A stretch of 64,000 nucleotides of DNA, taken from Linum tenue. Lineage: Eukaryota > Streptophyta > Magnoliopsida > Malpighiales > Linaceae. The stretch is from the NCBI GenBank assembly GCA_946122785.1, contig CAMGYJ010000010.1:15351467-15415466 (forward strand). Reading direction: 5' to 3'. This document shows, in pieces, positions 1 to 13,000 of this stretch. A program made the translations under genes and the position numbers. The notes beneath the pieces are model-generated. The model had not been told where the DNA came from and searched no databases. It was given only the letters and a program-made list of their open reading frames with translations. The first letter of the stretch is position 1, and each line of letters opens with the position of its first letter.

Positions 1-880
1 AGTAATCTAATTCACCAACTAGGGTTTTCCCAAATTCATTAGCATAGAGGGAAAAGTGGCTTATCGTTAAAATTTATGTTTACGAACTTATTATTAAGAT
101 GCTATAAGTTGCTCTACTTTAAACATGAATCACATGTATTTATTAACTTATCTAAATTCTGTGCATTCATATTTTGCATAGCATATGTCCTACTTAATAG
201 ATTTTTAGTTATTTTTCAGTATGCGTCAAAAACTTACGCTTTTACGCTTTGATTCTACGTTTTACGATTTTACCCATTTTCCGCTTCTAGGTAGAATCGC
301 GCTTTTGACTGCATTGAGAATGACCACTTTTGACTTCCACCACTAGCAAACTACCACTTCGTATCTTAAGAATTAAGATGCACATTGACACATCATGGGG
401 AGTACATACTTGTTATCCTTCTATTCTAATGCAAGTCTACAACACAGATTCATCCTCTTAAGTACCATTGTGGCCCTTGGAAAGGGCGCACCCACTAATC
501 AAGCTACTAATTTGCTTCCACGTACCAAAAGAGCATTGCTTTTGTTTGACCTTTGATCCCCACAACTTCATTAAAGGGTGATTAACCCAAAAGTACATTT
601 ATTTAATCACAATCATTGATTTCATGGACTAACTAGACAACAAAAAGGGTAACACCACACAAAAAGAGAAACACCCAATTAACCACATTTTAGGAGGCTT
701 TTCAACAACATAGTGTTTCTCAGTCTCAATTGATCAGGCATTCCTTATTTATTTGCAATCATGACTCTAATCATATGCTCTTAAGCAGCAAAAACAAAAC
801 CATAACTAAAAACCAAAAAACATTACCATTCACACATGATTTATTTATATATACCAAAGATCGGCCAAGTGATTGATTGA
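1..880. other. 3' flank of HD-Zip gene, no gene seen
   Basis: AT-rich DNA downstream of the minus-strand HD-Zip gene. I see no ORF with recognisable content and no repeat boundaries. The part nearest 840-880 is presumably 3'UTR, but I could not fix a cleavage site. Confidence 0.5.
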
Positions 881-2287
881 TTATGACCAGGAAGACCAGA
901 AGGCTTGGTCCTCGAAGCTTGCTGGTGGATCCGAGTAGTCCTCATCCTCCAGCTTTGGGAACACATATTGATCAGGGAGTAGATTTCTGCAGCACAAGCT
1001 GTTGTTGTTGTTGTTGTGATGATCGTCTTCGTCCTGAGAAAGATCCGACGACTGGTTGTCTGGTTCGAATACGTACGACGAGATCGAATCTCCAGCCTCC
1101 AGCAGTGAAGAGTGGACGACACCATCTGTGTAATGTGGGCTGTCTGCATCGAATATATCACTTCTCGCTGAGCTGATGTCTTCTTGCTTACAACCGGATG
1201 CTGAATCTAAACTTGGTTTCTCCAGTGGTATTTCTCGAGACATTGCATCATTGTGAGCCAAGTCTAAGCTTCCCGTCGCTTTCTCTTTCTTCTGCAGCTT
1301 GTCTGTCAGCGAATTGATCTGCAAAAGAACAAAGTTGGGAACTTTAATGAAACCCATGAATGAATCGATCGATGGAGCTTACAAACAATTAATAATAGCC
1401 AACATAGTTCATCCTAACAAGGACTGTTTTTAAGAACCGAAAGGAGCGCCTACATGTAACACAAGAGGGTTGCAATCCTAACGAGAACTATGTGGAACAA
1501 TCAAATATGGATGTAAATTAATGGGTTTACCTCGGCTTTCAATTTGTCTTTCTCCCTGAGAAGGCCATCGTAGTCGGCCTTGAGAGTGTCGTAGCTAGAT
1601 TGGAGAAGGTCGTAGTCTTTCTCCAGCCGTTTGGTCTTCCACCGAGCGCGGCGGTTCTGGAACCAAATAGCGACCTGGCGAGGCTGCAGGCCGAGGTCCT
1701 TGGCCAGCTGGATTTTGCGCTCGGGTTCCAGTTTGTTCTCCACCTCGAAGCTCTTCTCGAGAAACTGGACTTGATCCACCGAGAGCCTCCTCTTCTTCTC
1801 CGGTTGCCGGAAATACTCGTCTAAATCGTCGTCGCCGTTGTCGTCGGCATCAAATGAGGTGAAGAAGGGCCTGCTTGTTGTTGATCCGTTCGAATCGTCG
1901 AAACGGACTATGGATCTTGGACCTGGGAAATTACAGAGGAACACACAGGATCAGGATCGTGCGTTGACCAAAAACGGAAAGATGCCGTCTTCTTAATCGA
2001 CTAACAGAGTGGAAACAGAACCTGAAGCCATTAACTAGAGAATAAGCAAACCCAAAAACAAGATTCGAATTCCGTCACCATAGACAGAGATCTGTGGGTT
2101 GAAAAAACAGAGTAGAAAACAAAAAAGCAGAGCAGAGAGACAGGGGAGGGGATTTACCGAGGAAAGAAGGAGAAGAAGACGAAGGCAGGAAGAACGATTC
2201 AAGGGGCTGAGAAGCGCCACCTCGATGGGTCTGAAGCAGGACAGTACCCAAACCGCCAACGTCGCGGCCGCTAGCACACGCCGCCAT
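881..2287 (-). CDS. HD-Zip class I transcription factor, HAT5/ATHB-1-like
   Basis: Sequence-specific nuclear DNA-binding factor; family members bind a pseudopalindromic CAATNATTG site as dimers. Three exons by splice signals and phase: 2287-2158, 1922-1531 and 1318-881, with GT-AG introns, giving 319 aa. The start is followed by a serine-rich stretch ending SSPSFLG. That motif joins in phase across intron 1 to PRSIVRF, a pattern typical of HAT5-like proteins. An acidic stretch precedes the homeodomain (about residues 85-142, starting [10 protein letters not shown]), whose recognition helix contains [10 protein letters not shown]. The leucine zipper follows at once (about 143-180) and is split by intron 2. 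The tail is acidic with an Asn run and ends FWSSWS, an aromatic AHA-like activation motif of this class. No frame damage is seen. HAT5-like is favoured over ATHB-6-like because of [20 protein letters not shown] and the N-terminal motif. Confidence 0.93.
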
Positions 2288-2919
2288 GGAGTTTCTGAAA
2301 GTCAGTAGCTTTTTTTCTTTCTAAGATTGCGAGAAAATGGGAAAAAAGAAAACAGGTGAGTTGTTTTGTTGCTTAGATCCCCACCCCACAAGTTCCTTTC
2401 TTGTTGTTCGTTGGTGTGTTCCCCTCAAGCTGCCATTGACAAGGCAAGCTCAGGCAAAACAACCTTCACTGTAAAAAAATCGAACACTTCTCCGAATCGA
2501 GTGTCACAGCGCAGCGAAAAACCGAGTCTCTTCTCCTTCTTTCCACTTTTGATTACGGTGATCTATATTTCGGACTTATGGCGAAAGAAGCTGGTGATGA
2601 TTATCTCAGTGATGTGGGAAGTGTGGGAGCACCGGCAGCAGCTCACACCCATCACTACTCAGAATAAGCGGCGGGGGGTAATTTCAGAAGGGGAACGATT
2701 TGGGGTTCCCCGGAGCGGCTTTTCTACAGAGAGAAATGGAGATTAGGGTAGAGAGAGTGTTTTTCTATTTTTCTTTCTTCCTTCTTTCAGGAGATGGAGA
2801 AGGAAATGGGTTTATATGGAGTGGGCAGAGGTCGGAGAAGGAAAATTGGAGATGTCGAGAGGCTTGTAGTGACGATCGTGCCCTTCCATCTCAGGACAAA
2901 AATGCTCTGCTTTCTATTC
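2288..2919 (-). promoter_or_regulatory. 5' leader and proximal promoter of the HD-Zip gene
   Basis: Sequence upstream of the HD-Zip start, read on the minus strand. On that strand it is rich in C/T runs (GA-rich on plus), as plant leaders often are. I could not assign a TATA box or transcription start with confidence. The hAT MITE at 2928 marks where a repeat interrupts the upstream region. Confidence 0.4.
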
Positions 2920-2927
2920 TCTCCCAT

Positions 2928-3523
2928 TAGGGATGGCAATGGGTAGGATCGGGTGCAGGTTTACCCTATACCAACTCCTAACCTGCCGGGTAGAGCCTTC
3001 TAAAATACCCGACTAAATAACCACGGGGTATGAAAATTATATAACCATACCCTACCCACCGAGTAACCACGGGTATTCGGGTAACCATGGGTACGAATCA
3101 TAAACTATGAACTTATACACATATATGCACATACATACTGTTGTCCATTAAAAATTCTCAATACTTGTAACTGTTCTAGCTTCAACAATCCACACAAATA
3201 AAAACAGCAAACACATAATAATTGTTCGTGCTTCTACAATCCACACAAACATAATAATCGTCTACATCTTCATCATCAATAATGGTAGCTAAACTCAATT
3301 TCTCAAACTAAACTAAATTTCTCAAGGGAATTGACCCTTTGGTTAGCGGGGCGGGTATAACGGGGCGGGTATTATCGATTACCATACACATACCCTACCC
3401 TTTATTTTGAAACCGGGTATTACCCGTACCCGCCCCTTAACCCGTCAAAACGAGTAATTATCCTCGTTGACCGGGTACGGTCGGGTAGGGTACCCATGGT
3501 TACGGGTTGGATTGACATCCCTA
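2928..3523. mobile_element. hAT-type MITE, 596 bp, with 8-bp TSD
   Basis: The ends are inverted: left TAGGGATGGCAAT and right ATTGACATCCCTA. The element is flanked by a perfect 8-bp duplication TCTCCCAT at 2920-2927 and 3524-3531, the hAT signature. The interior is rich in GGGTA/TACCC near both ends and AT-rich in the middle, with no coding capacity. It is a non-autonomous element that needs a transposase from elsewhere, and it lies in the upstream region of the HD-Zip gene. Confidence 0.9.
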
Positions 3524-3955
3524 TCTCCCATTTCCCCATTTGTGAAAGCAATGGGCAAACTGTAGAGGTTAAAACAATGTTTCCACTTTTCACCATCGAC
3601 AGGTAGGTTGTTGATCTATTCGATTCGATTATGATTGAAATTTTTTTACTCGGTTTGGTTAATTATTAATGGATATATTAGTTAATTAATTGTAACTGTA
3701 TGGTAGGTTATCGGTTATTATGTCATTTAAGCTCCTAATCGTTTAGCAAGTGATTTGATAAGGTTAAACCAAAATAGTTTATCCATAACTGAACTAATGT
3801 AAGGCATCCTTTTCTCAACTGGGAAATTAACTCACTCTTCATGGCGGTTTAACAAAAAATGTAACGATCAACTACTATGCAATTTTTTTTAATAAAATCA
3901 AGGTGAATGTACTTAGTGATTAAAACAAATTTTTAAGTTCGTTAGTTTTCAGGAT
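3524..3955. other. AT-rich spacer between two hAT MITEs
   Basis: It contains the right TSD of the first MITE and the left TSD of the second (3948-3955). No gene or repeat structure is recognised between them. Confidence 0.5.
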
Positions 3956-4732
3956 CAGGGTTCAAGAAGGCGCGCCTAGGCGCACGCCTAGGCTCAATTA
4001 GGCGCTAGGCGGTGGAGGATCGCCTTGACTTGGCCATAGGCGTTGAAAAAGGCGCTGGTAGCGCTTAGTAGGTAGGAATAGTGCTTAGTTTGCGCCTAGT
4101 GGAGAGAAGGCGTGCCTGGGCATTCCTGGGCAAGCTTAGGCGGTTAAACCCAATACTCTTCGTTTTGTCCTAGAAAATCAGAAACTTGCCTCTTGCCCTA
4201 GAAAATCAGGAACACGGGAAGTAACATCTGCTGCCGCCTGCCGCCCTAGCTCTCGCCCCATCTTCTACCGCCTGCCGCGCTAGCTCTCGCCCCATCTTCT
4301 ACCACCTGCCGCCCTAACTCTCGCCCCATTTGCTGCTCTCTGCCGCCGCAGGAGAAAGTCATCGATCACTCTTCTCGCCTTCACACCGCTCCGTTGCTAT
4401 AGTGGGAAATAAAGTCGAAACTCGTCAATTGCTGCTCCTTCCTTCTCCTCGGTACGCAGCACAAGCTTCTTGCCTCTATAAGCACCTATTAGCATATGAG
4501 TGGTCACTATTTGCTTGTTATTTGTTATGTTAAGTGTTTACTGTTAAGAACTAGGCATTGCTAATTTTATATGCACTTGGATTATATGAATTATTCCAGA
4601 AAACATGAAATATTTGAGAATTTTTCCATTTATGCTCTAAACGCCTAGGCGCGCCTAGTCTACGCCTAATCGGGCAAGGCGCAAGTCAGTAGCCGAACGC
4701 CTGCCTTACGCCTAGCGCCTTTTAGAACCTTG
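3956..4732. mobile_element. hAT-type non-autonomous element, 777 bp, with 8-bp TSD
   Basis: The left end is CAGGGTTCAAGAAGGCGC. The right end, read inward, is CAAGGTTCTAAAAGGCGC. Both subterminal regions are packed with CGCCTAGGCG-type palindromes. A perfect 8-bp duplication TTCAGGAT flanks it at 3948-3955 and 4733-4740. The centre (about 4210-4340) has a repeated CCGCCTGCCGCCCTAGCTC-like stretch. There is no transposase, and short ORFs inside have no recognisable content. Confidence 0.9.
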
Positions 4733-5034
4733 TTCAGGATACAAAAAATAATTGTATTAAGATATAAAGCACAAAATGGCCCATAAGCGAAAACACTATT
4801 TTTTTTTTTGAACTAGTTGATTTCATTCCATATAAAACCAAGTCTGACTACAATGAGATGGTTATTAACCTAGGAAAACACATCAATGAGGGGACCTAAA
4901 CCCCCCTCCCCTCCCTCCTCCATTTTCTACTAAAGTAACTGCATTCAAGAACCAACAGGGGTGCCTAAGGAAGCCAAGTTAGCCTTTACATTGTTCCTAT
5001 TACAACTCAAAAATTGCATACATTGAATAATAAA

Positions 5035-5531
5035 GGGTTATAAGTATAATATGCCCATCTACTATGATGTTTTATCAAACATGTCCTTATACTATTTTTT
5101 ACATCAAACATGCCCCTGTACTTTGTAAAAATGATCAAACATGCCCTTTTGTTTAAATTTTCATCCAAAAATCGTTAACCAAGGTCGAACTTTGGTTTGG
5201 GCGGCACAAATGTCTAAAATATCCCTAATAATTTCACTTTAGAATTTTTTTTTGTTCTTTTTTATAGTCAAATAATTCAAATAATTTCACTTTGAAGAGA
5301 CCCAGAGAAATAAAACGGGAGAAAAAAACTGACATTTCGCTCCCAATTGCCGATGTCGGGTCGTCTAAATCTCGGTTCAACCATGATTGACGATTTTATC
5401 AATGTAAATCTTAACAGAAGGGCATGTTTGATAATTTTTTCAAAGTACAGGGGCATGTTTGATGTAAAAAATAGTAGAGGGGCATGTTTGATAAAACGTC
5501 ATAGTAGAGGGGCATATTATACCTATAACCC
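5035..5531. mobile_element. Mutator-type MITE, 497 bp, with 9-bp TSD and long TIRs
   Basis: Long inverted repeats (about 130 bp) start GGGTTATAAGTATAATATGC. They contain repeated units around CAAACATGCCC, inverted at the right end as GGGCATGTTTG. The perfect 9-bp duplication AATAATAAA at 5026-5034 and 5532-5540 indicates Mutator-family transposition. The interior is non-coding. Confidence 0.92.
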
Positions 5532-5653
5532 AATAATAAACTTCCCGACTGTTTCCACATACCTGCAACATTCAAGCACCTGACCATTACCACTACTCTG
5601 CCTTCTGGATTTTTCTTCTAGCTACTCGAGCTAGCAGCTGCAACCGTGTCCTT

Positions 5654-5839
5654 TCATGTCACTCTCCAGAAACAATCCCTGTAGTGAAGATATGCAAGCA
5701 ACTCGTGAGAGTAGGAACATTGAAAAAACATGTGCTCTCTAGATTCAAGGAGAGCCCCGCACAAAACACATTCATCATCGGTAGATTTCCCCCACTTTAG
5801 CAATTTGTCCTCAGTGATTATACCATCCAAAAGTACCAT
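5654..5839 (-). pseudogene. LINE fragment, reverse-transcriptase zinc-binding (zf-RVT) region
   Basis: The minus-strand frame reads LLKWGKSTDDECVLCG followed by ESREHMFFQCSYS. This is the Cys/His zinc-binding segment found after the reverse transcriptase domain of plant non-LTR retrotransposons. Only about 60 codons remain, with no RT, EN or tail nearby, so this is a dead scrap. Confidence 0.75.
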
Positions 5840-6800
5840 CCAAGTCAGAAAACTAGGTATAGGGATAAACCCTTACCCCCCATATTTGGCCACCCCATTC
5901 CACTACATCTCACTTCTTTCAGAGTTTCCTAGACAACTTCAATATAAAACTTTTAATTGGTGTATCATCCTAACACAAAGATGCCCACTGCCCAGTTAAA
6001 TAAGATTTGATTGCAGGTCAATGTTTGAGAATCCTTCCCTATGCCCATGAGCTACTAGAGTTGGAAATACCCGATTCCCGTGTTTTTTATATAAACCAAA
6101 TTTTAAGGTAAGGAAACACTACAAATCAACTAAATCAATCAAAGCATATTCTCCTCTTTGCAATCATAGGAAGCATAGGCTAATTCAAAATTGGACCTAG
6201 TGCTTGAAATTAAAAAAAATGTTGGTTATCCCTACAAAATGAAGGTAATATAAAAGTCATTGTACGACTATGGAATTATCGTTCTCAATTTCAACTCATT
6301 TAAGTTAGTGGATGAGACATATAAAAGAATAGTAGAGAATAAAATGTAACGAAACAATTTCGTAGCATATGAAATCCATTAAAATACCAAATTACACAAA
6401 ATGATGAGTAAGATGATGAGTAATAAGTAACAAGTAGTAGAAACTTTATTAATTATGAAAGAAAACAACATCTTGCACTAAGCAAACATAGATAAATAAG
6501 CCAAATAGCCAGAGGAGGGTCACAATTTGAAATGAATTCCTCGACCATTCCATGACACAAAAGTATGAGCCAGCCAAAGAGCGAACTCATTAATTTCCTT
6601 AGAGACGTGCCGAAATTAAGTTTGCGACATCTGGAAGATCTATTTTCTAGTATCAACACAATTCACTCCCTTCAGTTTCATGAAGTCGAATTCTAAAACG
6701 AGAAGAAACATACCATGTTTGAAGCCTTTGGTCAAAACTCTTTAAGTAGCTTTAGCTTCACTGGGATCCAACTTTGCTTCACTCTCTGAAATCCACTCAA
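5840..6800. other. No gene recognised
   Basis: AT-rich sequence between the LINE scrap and the decayed copia element. Short ORFs here have no recognisable motifs. Parts may be decayed retrotransposon, but I cannot show it. Confidence 0.4.
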
Positions 6801-6802
6801 TC

Positions 6803-8820
6803 TATGAGAAAAAAAGTAAACCTTGAAGCTGAGAGGCTAGGGTTTTGGAGGAAGAACAAAAGCAGGAATGAGAGATAAAGTCCTGAATTGAACAAAATGG
6901 GGATTGAAACAAAAGTGAGACATGGCCATTCTTGGTAAGCTGGCTGACAGAGATTAGAATATAGGAGAGTGATTGTACTAGTAGAACATTGTTGAGCAAA
7001 ATGCCACAAGGAAGCTTAACTATCCCTATATGTGTGGCAGGGTCTTTTGGCCATTAGGAAAGATAACTGAAATTTCTTTTACTAACTTGCATCTAAGAAA
7101 TAAATGCAATGAGCAATTAATGTGATCACTTGCCTTGTCTCTAATATCCACAAACAACCATTTAGTTCCTTTTTAAGAGTTGATAGAATGAGAGTACCTA
7201 TCATGGTAGAGTTTCTTGTCATCACAAAATTTGCTTGAGAAAGAGGATGATTTGGTGCTTTGTTGAAACAATGCTTTCAACCTTGCTAGCTCTTCAGTTG
7301 TGAAACCACAAATTGTAGGTGAGTTGATCTCTTGTTGACTTACTAGGCTAGTAGGGCTATATAAAGATGCTCATCCTGAATAGTTTCCCTCAAATCCACT
7401 TATATCAATAGAATCGACAAACCCCCTTCCCCTACCAACATTGCTACCAGAAGTATTTCCCATCTGATAGTTCTTATTTTCAGCTTCCAACAGTCCTTCT
7501 TAAGATGATTGCCTTTCTTGCAAAATCTTCAAAATAAACGAGTACGAGTTCCATGTGAAGGAGCCTTATCCCTGGATTGACTATATTGATTCCTAGAAGG
7601 TGCTAATGTTATTGCTAAAGTAATGGCTTCCTCTGATTTTCCAGCATTAGCACCATCACCATTCAACTATCTTTCTAATTGGACCACAGATCTATTAACA
7701 CTGTCTAGATCTAGAAGTAGATCCAATATCAACATTTGAGTCTTAACTTACTAATATTTCTCATTCAGACCCAACAAGAAACGTATCACTTTTCCCCTCT
7801 CTTGATATCTCATGATACTTTCATAGGTGCCAAATTCACAATCATCGTAACGTATAGGGAGATAACTTTGCCATTCATCTAATAACAGGTTCAATTAGTA
7901 TGATACTGCCTAATTATTTGGTTACCCTGCTTAGCCAAATCTATTTTCTATTGCATGTTTGTTATGCGTACAAAATTGTCTTGACTCAATTTTGACTCAA
8001 GATAGTTTCAAGCTTCTAGTGCAACCTTAATATTACTCAAGCTAGGTACAATATCTCCAGACACAATTTTAATCCAACAAGCAACTGTGTCATTCACAAG
8101 ATCCCAAGTTTCATAAGATTGATCTGATAAAGGAGTACCTAATAGTGCAAGGATGAAACCGAGCTTGTTCTTGGTTCACAAGGCAACCTCCATGGACTAA
8201 CTACATAGTAGGTAATTTTCATTAGTAAGCTTGAACGAAATCACATGTAAGGATTTATCACTCGCTACTACGTAATAAGGGTTGGAATAGGGATCTTTAT
8301 ACCAAGGTGAAGAGACCTCCTTATATTTATCTTCCTCATCAGAGGGTTCGGCATAAATCATGGTGTTTTCTGGAGTTTACTGAAGAAAAGACAGAAAGAA
8401 ATCAAAGAAAAGCGGTAATAAGTAGCCAACCAGACTTTGATACCATGAAAAATAAGTAAACTTAGTAGCTAAGAGGGTAGGGTTTGGGAGGAATAACAAA
8501 AGCCAGAATAGAGAAATTGAAGTCTTGCCATTCTCATTTCATTGAACTCAATATATGTACAAGCTACTGTAAACTAAACACTATGAAATTAACGGCTAAC
8601 TACTTAAATTAGACAATAGTATATTTACACATGTCTAACGATAAGCTAATTTACTGTTTCCTTTGCGTGCCAACCAGGTTGCTTTCTTCTTGTTGTATGA
8701 CGACGTCTCAACTTAGCTCTCTCTTACTTCACCAATTGTGTCTTATCCTAAGGTACAACTGGGTTAAAGGAGGCCTAGTTCAACCTCTAGTTTTCTGCTA
8801 CATATCATCTTCATCATGAA
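6803..8820 (-). mobile_element. Decayed Ty1/copia LTR element, gag only
   Basis: Two related but diverged LTR-like stretches begin near 6803 and at 8446. Both show a start like ATGA-A-AAGTAAAC, then GCTAGGGTTTTGGAGGAA-like text and ACAAAAGC. Next to the right copy lies a primer-binding site read on the minus strand, TGGTATCAAAG (8435-8445), so the element runs on the minus strand. Only gag remains are seen between the LTRs. The left LTR is degraded and outer limits are approximate. Confidence 0.65.
7480..8361 (-). pseudogene. Copia gag polyprotein remnant
   Basis: Read on the minus strand from about 8361, the frame gives features of copia gag: DPYSNPYYVVASDKSLHV, then FKLTNENY, TKNKLGF, DLVNDTVACWI and, further on, a zinc-knuckle relic CKKGNHLKKDCW near 7510-7545. 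Several in-frame stops (for example after NYLLCS and in SMEVAL-TKNK) and frame changes show that it is dead. In a live copia element gag forms the virus-like particle. Confidence 0.7.
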
Positions 8821-10056
8821 CGCTCAATCTCTGAGACCCTACTTCACAATCCGAACACCCTCGTATCATCCCATAGATATTCTCATCTTAGGGTCACACT
8901 TGTCAATATGAACACCTTGCATCTACATTGAACTTGTAGAGACACGGTTGTACCGAGACCAGAGTACTATAGCAGAATTTTCCTCATCATGTCGCTACTT
9001 GCTTCAACTGAAGCTTTGTTATAATGTAAACACTAATGAAAGCTTTTGTTATAGTTTCAATTTCTTAATAAAATTTGAAGTCATTCTGGCTTCAATACCT
9101 TTTCGGTAACTAATAAAAGAGGCACAAGAAACATAATAACATAACCATATCAATACTGCTAAAAGAGAGTAAGATGCTAGCTGAGACTAAACATCGATGA
9201 GAAAATGAATGAACCAACCAAAGAAGAATGAACCAACCAAAGAAGCTAAAAAAGAGTTGTTGTCAAGTTTAAATAAGTATCCAACAAAGGAATGGATCCT
9301 AAAAATAAAAAAGAACGTAGTAGCTTTTGAGGAACCACAACCACTCTTTAAAATTAAGAAGATTGAGGATGCAAACATGTATCATTGACCGTGACGGAGC
9401 CATAAATTTAAAGGGCGGCTAATTTGAATCGTAGTAATTAGAGATAAGGCTAAGTCTTGTCGACTACTCTATTTCTTAAATTTATACAAATTTTACTAAT
9501 ACTTTTACCTCTATTCAAAGTGTAGTGGGCTATATCCTCTCCTGGCTTCAACCTAGCTTCACCACTAATCCTTGAGTTCCATCTTCATTGTTAAAAGATC
9601 AAATGCAACAGAATTGTGTTTCTATATGCCAATAGGCGACCATCTCTTGTACTCGAACCCAAACGACCTAAAACCAAATTAAACCTGTATTCCTTTCCCT
9701 ATGAAATTCTACAAAGCCCAACTCCAACAATCCCAACTTTCAATTGGAAATCCTGAATCGTATATTGGTGGTTGAGCAACCGGTGAAGAAGTAATCAAAA
9801 TCGATCTAGAGATCTCCGACTCTCTTCTTCAATCACCAATAAAGCTTGATTTGGAAGGGGAAACACAAATCCATTGCGGTTGATGGGGGATAAGGCTTGG
9901 TTTGCAAGTGTGTTACAGTACACCCGTCCAAATCGACGCTTAAGATAAACAGAAAGGATGAACTACATCGATCTGCATGGGCTGTAGGAAATTTATCATG
10001 CACCTTCGCACTTCCAACTGAACTCCTTAACCATACTTACTCTTTATATATCCTAA
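8821..10056. other. No gene recognised
   Basis: AT-rich sequence. Short ORFs at 9187-9378 and 9897-10130 have no recognisable domain. A direct repeat of a short AACCAACCAAAGAAG-like string occurs near 9210-9245. Nothing else can be supported. Confidence 0.4.
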
Positions 10057-10092
10057 CTAGTTACTTGACCCGCGCTTCGCAGCGATTATTAG
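10057..10092 (-). mobile_element. Helitron 3' terminus (minus orientation)
   Basis: Read on the minus strand, a GC-rich hairpin (CGCT-GCGA-AGCG) is followed by CGGGTCAAGTAACTAG and then a T. This is the usual Helitron 3' end: hairpin, about 10 nt, CTAG, insertion before T. The body would extend to higher coordinates, but I could not find its 5' TC end, so only the terminus is called. Confidence 0.6.
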
Positions 10093-13000
10093 TCTTTTCA
10101 TATATTATACTTTATCAAAGTTTTAAATGATGATTTTTATTGGAATAGTTCATGCTTCACAATATTATATTGTGTTGTGTTTGCGGTGCGACTAAACACA
10201 ATACAATATGAAGAAATAACAGACAAATCATTGAGTAATCAAGTCTATCATACTCTTATGTTTAATATATTTCAAAATTATATCACTGATCTCAGGTCTA
10301 ATTTGCTTGTTCCGTTCACCATTAACTTTGTATAAAATTTAGAAGTTGTTTGAATTAATGAGCAGTTTACTAATCGAGTAATAGAAGGAACTGAACTTAA
10401 TTTCTTTTCGATTTCTCTTTCACGTTATTCAACTCGGTACAAAAAATGCCAACTTAGTGCAGCCGGATCGAGGATTGTTTGAGTGTGTTGATCTGCCAAA
10501 TCGTTTTAAAGATTGTGCTTTATGCAGTCAAGTAGCCTTTTGTTGTTTCGACGTTTCGCGCTTGTTACTTTAGAAAGATTGCGGGGGCGCTCAAGTTTTT
10601 TGGCTCCTTCCCGGCCGGGAAGTTCGCTTCCGGCGACTCGCTTCTACCGCTAGCGCTTGGACTTGGAAGCAAGCTACAACTACCTTTTTAAGTTATGATT
10701 CTTTTAAAGACAGTACGAAATGTAAAATCGACCAATTTTGAAGAAGAAAATGAAATAATTGAAAAATTAAAACATGTTTCAAATGATTTTTGCAAATAGC
10801 GTAGAAGATTGATCTCCAATTGAATTTGAAGATGCACATAACTTGATTTGGTTGCCTACAGTAAACAACCTTCCTCTAAAGGGGAAATGTCCAGTACAAT
10901 TGAACAGGGAAAAATGTCTAGTACAATAAAGCTATAGAATTCTAAGTTGGAAAGTGAGGTAAGTTAGAGTCAGGTTGCAATTTGTTAATGAAGGAAATTT
11001 TTAAGAAATCAGCGAGGAAAGCATAGCTCTAGTGCCAAACCTCAAATGATCCCAACTCCTAAGCTACTTACAGAACCGAGAGCCAGTTCAAACAAATTGC
11101 AGAATCGAACCAAGGTTAACTCCACCTGGCCTCTAATACCATCAATGGGTATAACCTACAATTGATGCGGTAGAAGTCCCAACTCCCAAGCTGCAATGAT
11201 ATTGGCCATGGTAGAAAACATCTCAAAATGCATGTAAGTAAACCAACTGATGCAATTTGCTAACATCATGCAGAACCAATAATGATAACCCCATCTAAAG
11301 TTGTACTCTGTCTCTATGTAAGCAGAGACAAACACGTTCTCCCAGGACAGCATAAGAAAACCTTCTCCTAACTGTACAATAAGTTTCATAATCGAGAAGA
11401 ATTAGCTGAGGATGCTTCTTCTGCTCCTTCGTCTTCATCCCAAATCTCTTGAACTCCTAGATATGGCATGGCAGGCTAACTAAGGGGAGGATGCGTTAAC
11501 TTTTGAAAAAGTTTTTCAGATGCACTAAGAATTGTTTAATGATTTAGTATATGAAGAATTGTAAGTGTACTTAGTCAATACCATTGGTTTTCATTGTCCA
11601 TGACTCAGAACTAAACTAACAAATAAATGAATAATAAAGGGGAATATATATAAAGAAACCTGAAGCACAGTCACGTTTATTCCTACGATATGCATGAGCT
11701 GGTGGATCCACCGTTCGACATCTGTTCTTTACTTCAGGATGATATCATGGGCATTACCTTCGAACGCCAGGTTGTGGCGAGCTCCTCCTCCTCCCTCTAA
11801 CCCCCCTGTAATTGCTTCTGTTTCTTGGCCTTGAGTGCCTCCTTGCAATGCAAAAATAAAATAAAATCTAACCCTACCATGAAAAAGTAATTACTTATGA
11901 TAGGAGAAAAAGTTAAGCGGTCTCCATATATGAATCTGATCTAAGATTCATTGAAAGAGAAGCAGCTCTCTGTTTCCTACAGTTTCATAGTAGGATTCTC
12001 CAAGCTGCTGAATCCACCTTTGTGGCCAGGAGATTATGTCCACGATTCAGGTCAAAGGAGAAGAGAAAACCCCATAGCAGTCATAGGCAACATCCAATCC
12101 CCATTCGACAATCAAATGAGTTCAACAGCTTCCTCCGATTACTCTGCTCTCCCATTTGCCAATGAAACAAAGTTTCCCTTTTTTGATTTTAGAGAAGGAA
12201 AGAAAAAGCAGAGACTATCTAAATCACTGTGTGGAGGATGTAAGGATATTTATTGGTAGCGTCGAGGATTGGGTAGGAGGAAGGAAAAGCGGTCTGGGCA
12301 AAGGGTTTTGGAAGCTGCGTGAGTAGGCGGCCTCGGAGAAGGGTTCGAACGGGGTAGCGGCATCCGATTAAAAGAGGGCCACTGCTTGCTTAGCTAACCG
12401 CCAGAGGTTTGCTTAGGAACACCAATTGTTAAATAGGTTCGGTTGTAGGCTGTCAAAACCCATGCGTGAACAGTAATCCCGAAAATTTCTTAATGAACAG
12501 TGACTCCGAATTTTTTGGAACTTGGGACTTAATAATTCTAATAATAATAATTGTGCATTTTTTTAAGATTTTTCTATATATGTGTTCTTTTTTTTTTATA
12601 ATTCTATGATTGGTTTGAGTATGTCTGGTTGATCCTATTGGGACTGAGAGAAGAAAATGAAGAGAACGATAATAAGACTGTTGAGTGCAAACTCGATGAA
12701 GGAAACCATTAGTGGAAGAAATTAGGGGCATAGTCTTATATTTCTCCATCATAAGCCTTCTTATCTTCCCAATCCAATCTTGATGCGTACATTTCAATCA
12801 CAAAATCGATGATGCTCTTTCCCTCTTTGAATTTTAGTGTTCACACTATAAGAAAATTGGGAAAAGAAGAAGACGCAAGGGAGGAGAGAAGATTGTTTGT
12901 TCGAAGTTCAAGAGTTTTTTAGGATGGACATGACCATTTGTTTTTTGGGGGGGGGGGGGGGAGCAAAACATAGATATTTATATTTGGTTAGTTGTCGGTT

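Noticed and set aside
5035..5531. microRNA precursor from the long inverted repeat
   Set aside because: The 9-bp TSD and terminal structure show a MITE. Small-RNA production is possible but not visible here.
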